Below, in pieces: positions 61,801 through 64,000 of a stretch of DNA of 64,000 nucleotides (its first letter is position 1; each line of letters begins with the position of its first letter). Below the pieces are notes generated by a model that ran no database searches, was not told the origin of the DNA, and was given only the letters and a program-made list of their open reading frames with translations. Source of the DNA: Polydactylus sextarius (taxonomy: Eukaryota > Chordata > Actinopteri > Polynemidae); the NCBI GenBank assembly GCA_016801845.1, contig CM028911.1:3394885-3458884 (forward strand). The letters are read 5' to 3'. The translations under genes were made by a program, and so were the position numbers.

Positions 61801-63147
61801 ATACTGTCTGAAATATTTTGCTTTTTTTTTGAACATTTTACTCATTAAAATGAAGGGAAGAGTTGCTCAAACTCTCAAAAACGTTCTCGTCTTTGAAGTG
61901 TAACAGCATGCTTTCACCTAGAGACTTCATTTATGCGTTAAACAGGTCACAGACTTTCAGCAAATTGAGAATTTTGATGTCTTGCACAGTTTATCAATTA
62001 TCACAGTGTAAGTTTTATGCTTATCACTTCTTATGGACAATTTATATACTGAATTTTGTGCCGGTTCACAACTTCCTTGACAGAACTTAGAGTTTTTTAT
62101 AGTCGTTGAGAAACCAGAAACTCCCTCAGCTGTCCCACAACAGACGTTGTTAATGAACCTTTCATACTCTTGAGCAAAGACAGGAAAGTGGACTCTTTTA
62201 AAACTGACACATATCAGTTATTTATCAATCACTAAATTTACATAAATGACACGTAGGTTTTCAGCAAAGTCTCTTGATGTTCAGTGTGAAGAAATTTCAG
62301 CAATGCGCATTACAAGTTTTTCTCTCTCTGTATTATCACTGTTACAACCTAACATTGACTCAGTGTTTTCAGATTCTGTCTATAACATCATAGATCACTC
62401 TAATTGGTTGATTACATTTAAACAGTGTGGACCCGCTTTCATCGACATGGCCAGGCATTGTATTTTTTTAGTTATTGTTGTGGTTATTGTTGTTGACCTG
62501 TCTGCTATAGCTACAAACAAAGTTAATGAGAGTTGCAACTCTAACCAAAAACAATATGGCTGCAGCCTTTATAACTATAACATTAAGCTGAAAGCAGAGA
62601 CGGTCTGTGTCTGACCGACTAAAAAAAGCTCTGCAGAGACGAAAGAAACTAAAGAATTTGATGTAAAATCTCTGTGGGTTCTATACTACAAAAAACACAT
62701 AATGTGAAATATTTATTGGTGCAGCTTTAAATTACTATTAAGACAGTAATTTTTATTGTTTATGATTTGCCTACAGGGGGTTACAACATAAATGATGTGA
62801 TGTTCTACTGGACCAGAGGAAACGAGTCCGTCAGTGGTTTAGACACGTTGCAGCTGGCTCAGTACACAGTAGAGGATCACTACACATCTGTGTCAGAGGC
62901 CGTCTATGAAACTGGTAACAATCGCATTCAAAACCATGGAGCTGTGTGGTTGGCACCTTTAATTCACATGTTTTCTGTTTTTCTCTTTTTACAGGAAATT
63001 ACCCCAAACTGGTCTTCCACTTTGAGCTGAAGAGGAGCATCCTGTATTTCATCCTGGAGACTTACGTCCCCTCCAGCCTGCTTGTCGTCCTCTCGTGGGT
63101 TTCCTTTTGGATCTCTCTGTCCTCCGTTCCAGCACGTATTTGTATAG
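32523..63147 (+). CDS. gabrp: GABA-A receptor subunit pi-like (gabrp), 7 exons, 3' end outside window
   Basis: This is a pentameric Cys-loop chloride-channel subunit of the plasma membrane, gated by GABA in co-assembly with other subunits. Seven exons join in phase with GT-AG introns to give 275 complete codons plus one base. Order: signal peptide (~1-27); extracellular ligand-binding domain (~28-238); Cys loop C158-C172, 13 residues apart, containing YPMD; M1 (~239-264) with the family block SWVSFWIS; then VPARICIG at the start of M2. Sequons are N100-K-S, N143-G-T and N194-E-S. Exon sizes 68, 83, 138 and 153 bp are typical of GABA-A genes. Within the family, LRQRW, FEGNKS, SKKSFLH and [20 protein letters not shown] point to pi rather than delta, rho, alpha, beta or gamma, judged from memory of family sequences. 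A fish-specific relative such as zeta cannot be fully excluded. M2-M4 lie past 64000, so the gene is partial. No internal stop or frameshift is present. Confidence 0.93.
33585..33775 (+). repeat. Dispersed GCTAACATG-type repeat, copy 1
   Basis: The order GCAAAACTAATGGAATTCCC, TGTGTTTCGTGTTAATGATCAAATGT, GCTAATGTGCTA, AAGATGGTGAACATT, ACCTGCTAGATGTTAACATGTTAGCATTGTCATTTAAGCATCTTAGCAT, TAGCATTTAGCTGTGGCAGTAC matches a widespread fish repeat. A second copy in the same orientation lies at 50165-50345. Confidence 0.75.
34791..35065. mobile_element. MITE (non-autonomous DNA transposon)
   Basis: It starts TGTGTCTCAAATTGCATACTTCCATACT and contains AAAGTGTGTTCACACTGACAAGAGTACT, TTGAGTGTAGAATGATGGACACCTC, AGAGTAGAAGAAGACGTTGC and CGAGACTGCATAGTCTGTCGAAGTA. 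These are the successive blocks of an abundant teleost MITE with no coding capacity. The right terminus is degraded. Confidence 0.75.
35400..35690. repeat. Dispersed DNA-transposon-like repeat fragment
   Basis: Blocks GAATTGTGGGTATTTTGATGG, ATCAAGGATACATCAGTGTAGCCTC, CATCCTTGACACTGGAACAGCGCTTGGGCAAGGCTCAATGAC and GGCATCCTCGAAAAAGCG fit a known type of fish non-autonomous element. No ends were identified. Confidence 0.55.
35715..35822 (-). mobile_element. MITE terminus fragment
   Basis: The minus strand begins TAGGGGTGTGCCAATACACTGATTATTAGATTAATGGCGATG. This resembles the TAGGGGTGTGCCAA terminus of fish hAT-like MITEs. Only one end is visible. Confidence 0.5.
35823..35914 (-). mobile_element. 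Tc1/mariner transposase remnant
   Basis: The minus-strand translation reads [25 protein letters not shown], which aligns with the conserved TVKHGGGSVMVWGCFSA block of Tc1-like transposases around the second catalytic Asp region. Only about 30 codons survive, so it is an inactive fragment. Confidence 0.8.
35915..45386. other. gabrp intron 1, long stretch without recognised genes
   Basis: It contains homopolymer runs (T26 at 36148-36173, T28 at 40253-40280), GTT and ATT microsatellites (44434-44461, 44698-44729) and a near-perfect hairpin (36537-36579). 37930-38190 is unusually balanced in composition and CpG-retaining for this intron. Several 100-120 codon frames (for example 37226-37594 and 39800-40150, both minus) have no recognisable domain. 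Confidence 0.55.
36537..36579. repeat. Near-perfect 20-bp inverted repeat (hairpin)
   Basis: Arms ACTAGATCATCCTAAACCTG and CAGGTCTAGGATGATCTAGT pair at 19 of 20 positions around a 3-base TTT loop. The loop is too short for an ordinary pre-miRNA. It may be the core of a palindromic transposon remnant. Confidence 0.85.
45387..45578 (-). mobile_element. tRNA-derived SINE with poly-A tail
   Basis: On the minus strand, a tRNA-like head has box A (TAGCTGAGTAGTTA, 45552-45565) and box B (AGTTCAAACCC, 45508-45518). It is followed by a body with CCCCACCTTCCTGTCTACCTTCACTTACCTATCAAAAAAAGC and a run of 33 A (45387-45419). The body matches a widespread fish SINE. It lies antisense in gabrp intron 1. Confidence 0.85.
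47191..47343 (-). mobile_element. tRNA-derived SINE
   Basis: On the minus strand, GTGGCTTAGGAGGTTAAGC (box A, ~47322-47341) and GGTGCTTTGATTCCC (box B, ~47294-47308) form the tRNA head. They are followed by GAAGTGTCCTTGGACAAGATACTG and a 3' end GGAAAAGCAATATATAAATG. These are the standard successive blocks of an abundant teleost SINE whose tail normally reads AAAAGCGCTATATAAGTG. Confidence 0.88.
47649..47835 (+). repeat. LINE (L2-type) 3'-end fragment
   Basis: GTGGGCTGAAGCTTATCCCAGCATGCAATGGG, GGCAGGGTACATGCTCAGTGGC, GTCAGTCCATCACTGGGCTAAC, ACACGTTCACACCCACAGGCAACT and TTTGTGGGAGGAAAAGC are the successive blocks of the most common fish L2-like 3' repeat. It is diverged and has no coding part. 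Confidence 0.85.
49140..49700 (-). mobile_element. Decayed LINE reverse-transcriptase fragment
   Basis: Minus-strand reading gives [51 protein letters not shown] and [10 protein letters not shown]. This is the conserved order of fish LINE RTs (GxFPxxLKxAxVxPLLKK...NYRPIS...Q.GFRP...[12 protein letters not shown]). The AAFDTVDH block keeps a catalytic Asp, but stops and frameshifts interrupt the frame. Confidence 0.88.
49788..50010 (-). mobile_element. LINE 3' end: RT C-terminus and tail
   Basis: The minus-strand translation [25 protein letters not shown] is the usual C-terminus (RYRRSFIPxAIRLLN) of CR1/L2/Rex-type fish LINEs. A 3' UTR follows, ending GGACAAATAAAGAATTTCTATTCTATTCTAT. It lies next to, but is a different family from, the RT fragment at 49140-49700. 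Confidence 0.82.
50165..50345 (+). repeat. Dispersed GCTAACATG-type repeat, copy 2
   Basis: TCATCAGCCTCAGCTGTGCTTCACTGG, ATTAACATGGTAAACAATGTTATCATG, TGTTGCCATGCTACAATTAGCTTTTATC and GCGCTACTAGCACAGCTCTG follow the same family order as 33585-33775, covering partly different blocks. Confidence 0.65.
51255..51600. repeat. Probable dispersed repeat with CpG-rich core
   Basis: GGCATGTTCATACAGCAACA, GATAACGGGTTCCAGAGTGGG, CATGTGGACAGTGC and AAACGATGACGTCGCCACCCCGTCATCATCACGTGACC suggest a diverged fish transposon relic. No termini are clear, and this is a pattern-memory call. It lies in gabrp intron 1, about 0.3 kb before exon 2. Confidence 0.45.
51880..51992 (+). CDS. gabrp: gabrp coding exon 2: mature N-terminus
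   Basis: The acceptor is a pyrimidine tract followed by CTCAG, ending at 51879. The donor GTAAGG starts at 51993. The 113 bp complete the split Arg18, encode residues 19-55 and begin Asn56. The hallmark is [11 protein letters not shown] (residues 45-55), the conserved N-terminal helix/loop of GABA-A subunits, preceded by a variable acidic linker. The reading frame stays open into the intron, giving a longer apparent ORF (51788-52216) that is not the real exon. Confidence 0.95.
51993..53968. other. gabrp: gabrp intron 2
   Basis: A 1976-bp GT-AG intron. Apart from the tandem repeat near 52.5-52.7 kb, I see AT-rich sequence only. Confidence 0.85.
52490..52700 (+). repeat. Degenerate tandem repeat, GCCTAGCTTAGCA family
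   Basis: ACTGGAA(T/G)...TAGC(T/C)TAGC-type units recur at about 40 to 80 bp (near 52502, 52539, 52579 and 52660). It is related in wording to the dispersed AGCTTAGCATAAAGACTGGAAACAGG repeat of fish. It lies in gabrp intron 2. Confidence 0.55.
53969..54036 (+). CDS. gabrp: gabrp coding exon 3 (68 bp)
   Basis: The acceptor GTTTCCAG ends at 53968 and the donor GTAAGA starts at 54037. The exon completes Asn56 and encodes residues 57-78, including [16 protein letters not shown], the beta-1/beta-2 region of the extracellular domain that ends just before the DYT block. The 68-bp size and phases (2 bases of a codon in, phase 0 out) match the equivalent exon across GABA-A genes. It is too short for ORF-based calling and is recognised by homology. 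Confidence 0.95.
54662..54711 (-). mobile_element. LINE/SINE 3' tail fragment next to the tRNA
   Basis: On the minus strand this reads CCCCCATAGAATCAATAAAGTATTTCTGAATC. It resembles the GGGATCAATAAAG 3' tail shared by fish LINEs and the SINEs they mobilise, and a second example occurs at 25475-25500. Together with the tRNA and the RT fragment it forms a composite block. Confidence 0.5.
54714..54807 (-). tRNA. tRNA-Ile (anticodon UAU), intron-containing, inside gabrp intron 3 antisense
   Basis: Read on the minus strand, the 94 bases fold as a complete cloverleaf. The 7-bp acceptor stem is fully paired (GCTCCAG with CTGGAGC) with discriminator A. The D stem is GCGC/GCGC with a GG-containing loop. 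The anticodon stem is CGGTA/TGCCG with one T-G pair, and the loop reads CT-TAT-AA (anticodon at 54771-54773). The T arm is GTGAG-TTCAAGC-CTCAC. A 20-base intron (54750-54769) lies one base 3' of the anticodon, as in vertebrate tRNA-Ile(UAU) genes, which carry introns. Both internal promoter boxes are intact. No run of four T follows within 40 bases downstream, so a normal Pol III terminator is missing, and LINE-like sequence abuts both ends. It may be a functional gene or a recent retroposed copy. Confidence 0.88.
54808..55180 (-). mobile_element. Non-LTR retrotransposon (LINE) reverse-transcriptase fragment
   Basis: The minus-strand translation shows reverse-transcriptase landmarks: [18 protein letters not shown], then [17 protein letters not shown] in place of the FADDTAIV catalytic block, then YNFVPWC and VVDLRKT. 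This order is typical of CR1/L2/Rex-type LINE RTs common in fish. The catalytic Asp-Asp pair is altered (FSDES), so it is inactive. The piece breaks off exactly where the tRNA-Ile sequence starts (54807). It lies antisense in gabrp intron 3. Confidence 0.8.
55437..55535 (+). repeat. Possible degenerate tRNA-derived SINE head
   Basis: A box-A-like motif (AGTTAGCTCATAT near 55456) and a box-B-like motif (GGTTGATTCC at 55509-55518) occur at roughly tRNA spacing, separated by a CTGGCAGTCA stretch seen in tRNA-derived fish SINEs. No clear tail is visible. It lies in gabrp intron 3. Confidence 0.4.
55842..56059 (+). CDS. gabrp: gabrp coding exon 4: central ligand-binding domain
   Basis: The acceptor GCTGCAG ends at 55841 and the donor GTGGGA starts at 56060. 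The 218 bp encode residues 79-150 and part of Arg151. Visible blocks are [12 protein letters not shown], the FEGNKS sequon, [15 protein letters not shown] (loop A region), [17 protein letters not shown] and the sequon NGT before VLYALR. The GC content is clearly higher than the flanking introns, as expected for a coding exon. A 186-codon antisense frame overlaps this exon but has no recognisable features. Confidence 0.97.
56060..58571. other. gabrp: gabrp intron 4, with palindrome near its 3' end
   Basis: A 2512-bp intron. 58451-58475 is a perfect 11-bp inverted repeat (CACACTGTGAT, loop AGA, ATCACAGTGTG). CACTGTGATAGAATC recurs at 58488-58502. The rest shows no recognisable element. Confidence 0.85.
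58572..58654 (+). CDS. gabrp: gabrp coding exon 5: Cys loop (83 bp)
   Basis: The acceptor is a T-rich tract ending TTTAG at 58571, and the donor GTAAGG starts at 58655. The exon completes Arg151, encodes residues 152-178 and begins Trp179. It carries the whole disulphide loop, Cys158 to Cys172, with the family signature [13 protein letters not shown] between the cysteines, then LQLES. The size of 83 bp is that of the orthologous exon throughout the GABA-A family. Confidence 0.97.
58805..58874. repeat. (TG)21 microsatellite ending in a perfect 13-bp hairpin
   Basis: About 21 TG units (58805-58846) run into TGTGTGACATAAG (58841-58853), which pairs perfectly with CTTATGTCACACA (58862-58874) around an 8-base loop. 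It lies in gabrp intron 5, about 150 bp downstream of exon 5. Confidence 0.9.
59030..59170 (+). repeat. Dispersed repeat of the same family as the 2.7-3.4 kb array
   Basis: TTTGGGAAATATGTCGAGATATTTTCTCACC, GTTAGATGAGAAGATCCAGACCACT, GGCTGGAGGCAGAAGACCATTAGCTTAAC follow the order of a common fish repeat (TTTGGGAAATACGCTTATT...GAGTTAGATGAGAAGATTGATACCACT...GCCAGCAGCCGGTTAGCTTAGC). Confidence 0.7.
62777..62914 (+). CDS. gabrp: gabrp coding exon 6: loops B/F/C region (138 bp)
   Basis: The acceptor TGCCTACAG ends at 62776 and the donor GTAACA starts at 62915. The exon completes Trp179, encodes residues 180-224 ([11 protein letters not shown], sequon NES at 194-196, [18 protein letters not shown]) and begins Gly225. 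LAQYT is the family landmark before loop C. The 138-bp length matches non-alpha GABA-A subunits. Confidence 0.96.
62915..62994 (+). other. gabrp: gabrp intron 6, 80-bp mini-intron
   Basis: It runs from donor GTAACA to a long pyrimidine tract and ACAG. It is only 80 bp and not a multiple of three. If retained, translation runs on in a shifted frame to a stop at 63028-63030, ending before M1. Confidence 0.93.
62995..63147 (+). CDS. gabrp: gabrp coding exon 7: pre-M1, M1 and start of M2 (153 bp)
   Basis: The acceptor is a long pyrimidine tract plus ACAG ending at 62994. The donor GTAAAA starts at 63148. The exon encodes residues 226-275: [13 protein letters not shown], then the M1 helix from about 239 ([20 protein letters not shown]) to WIS, then SSVPARICI leading into M2. 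The 153-bp size is the usual one for this exon. The next exon, with the pore-lining M2 helix, is not in the window. Confidence 0.97.
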
Positions 63148-64000
63148 GTAAAAACGCTTTTTTCTCATTCAAATATGAAAATATGATAAATGTCTTATCT
63201 ATGTATTATGTTTCATTGTAGATGCTGTGCACTGTTGTTATGAGATAGAGAATCAAATCTATTTTAGGGTTTGGTCAGTATTTGTTGGCTGTAACCGAAA
63301 TATGATTTGTTCTTCTCCTCTGAGCACAAATATAAGTTTTAATACTAAGTGTTGAACAGTTTGAACGTCCAGACATAGATGTTCTGTTGCATTAGATCCA
63401 TCAGTCATTCAGGGGCCTCAGCAGTAATTTCTCAAAACAAACACAACATCAGTACACTCCATGTAACAGCTGTAAAGGAATCATTTCAGTGAGGTCAGTT
63501 CAGATGCTCCTTGTCTGTGCTGGTTTACCGAGTTGTTTCTGAGTATGAGTGTTTATTAAGCTTAAGTGTCTCATTGTTTAGTCCTGCAGAACTGTCAGCG
63601 CTATGAGGCTGACTAAATAAACGACAACAAAAGACACAACAAAGTGTGCCTTTGACTACAAAGCAGGTTCAACCTACCCAGGATATATTAATGTTATCTG
63701 GTTGTGCTCAAGCTAAAAACCACAGTCTTGATCAGCAGTCACCTAGCTTGGTGAATCCTGGGTTTTTAAATATGGATATGACCATGTTCATGTGAAAGAG
63801 ACAGAGTTGTTAATTAAAAGAAACATCATCAGAACCATGAAAGAATTCTGTAAAATGATATGAGAGGAAACAGTAATGTACAGTCATTCTAAGCAGCACC
63901 AATAATAACTTTTTTTTCTATGATGGGATCCTGTGGAATGATGACTGGTTTTCCAGTGATCTGATTGGTCAGTAGTTTGGGTTGTTGACAGGTTTTTTAT
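63148..64000 (+). other. gabrp: Start of gabrp intron 7, runs off the window
   Basis: It begins GTAAAA after exon 7. No M2-encoding exon (the expected TTVLTMTTL-type segment) is visible before the window ends, so this intron is longer than 850 bp. Confidence 0.8.

Larger units (their letters stand above)
58655..62776. other. gabrp: gabrp intron 5
   Basis: A 4122-bp GT-AG intron. Besides the microsatellite/hairpin and the dispersed repeat listed separately, it is AT-rich. The 122-codon frame at 62246-62614 shows no domain and no usable splice context. Confidence 0.8.

Noticed and set aside
62246..62614. 122-codon + strand frame in intron 5 as an extra gabrp exon
   Set aside because: The reading frame and content do not fit the GABA-A family. 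Exons 5 and 6 join perfectly without it.
1..64000. CRISPR arrays, operons, prophage or other prokaryotic systems
   Set aside because: No regular direct-repeat/spacer arrays, ribosome-binding sites or dense gene clusters were seen. All evidence points to vertebrate nuclear DNA.

Overview
This window looks like nuclear DNA from a ray-finned (teleost) fish. It is AT-rich and intron-dominated, has many microsatellites and homopolymer runs, and carries SINE, LINE and MITE families typical of teleost genomes. There is no bacterial-style gene packing. Almost every open reading frame over 60 codons is a chance frame in non-coding DNA.

Only one protein-coding gene can be supported with confidence. 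It lies on the + strand and encodes a GABA-A receptor (Cys-loop ligand-gated chloride channel) subunit, best matched to the pi subunit, gabrp. Seven coding exons can be placed to the base: 32523-32575, 51880-51992, 53969-54036, 55842-56059, 58572-58654, 62777-62914 and 62995-63147. All splice sites are GT-AG and the phases join without a break into 275 complete codons. These cover the signal peptide, the whole extracellular domain with the 13-residue Cys loop, and transmembrane helix M1. The gene runs off the right edge: M2, M3, the cytoplasmic loop and M4 lie beyond 64000. Intron 1 is about 19.3 kb and intron 6 only 80 bp.

Region by region. 1-22.9 kb is intergenic DNA with a degenerate ~150-bp higher-order tandem repeat (2.7-3.4 kb), two decayed LINE copies (14.5-15.9 and 18.3-19.1 kb) and a MITE-like element (21.3-21.5 kb). 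22.95-23.66 kb is a CpG-rich island-like stretch with a good splice donor, and is the best candidate for a gabrp promoter and 5' non-coding exon. 23.7-32.5 kb holds a SINE, a possible retrocopy fragment, an isolated start-codon-plus-donor candidate exon (28.06 kb) and further repeat ends. 32.5-51.9 kb is gabrp intron 1, with a cluster of DNA-transposon remnants (34.8-35.9 kb), two tRNA-derived SINEs (45.4 and 47.2 kb) and LINE fragments (47.6, 49.1-50.0 kb). 51.9-64 kb is the compact 3' part of the gene. Its intron 3 contains, on the opposite strand, a well-formed intron-containing tRNA-Ile(UAU) sequence wedged between LINE-derived pieces.

I found no multi-gene system in this window. The most unusual items are the antisense tRNA-Ile(UAU), the nested tandem repeat near 3 kb, two perfect hairpins flanking gabrp exon 5, a near-perfect hairpin in intron 1, and the two unexplained candidate 5' exons at 23 and 28 kb.
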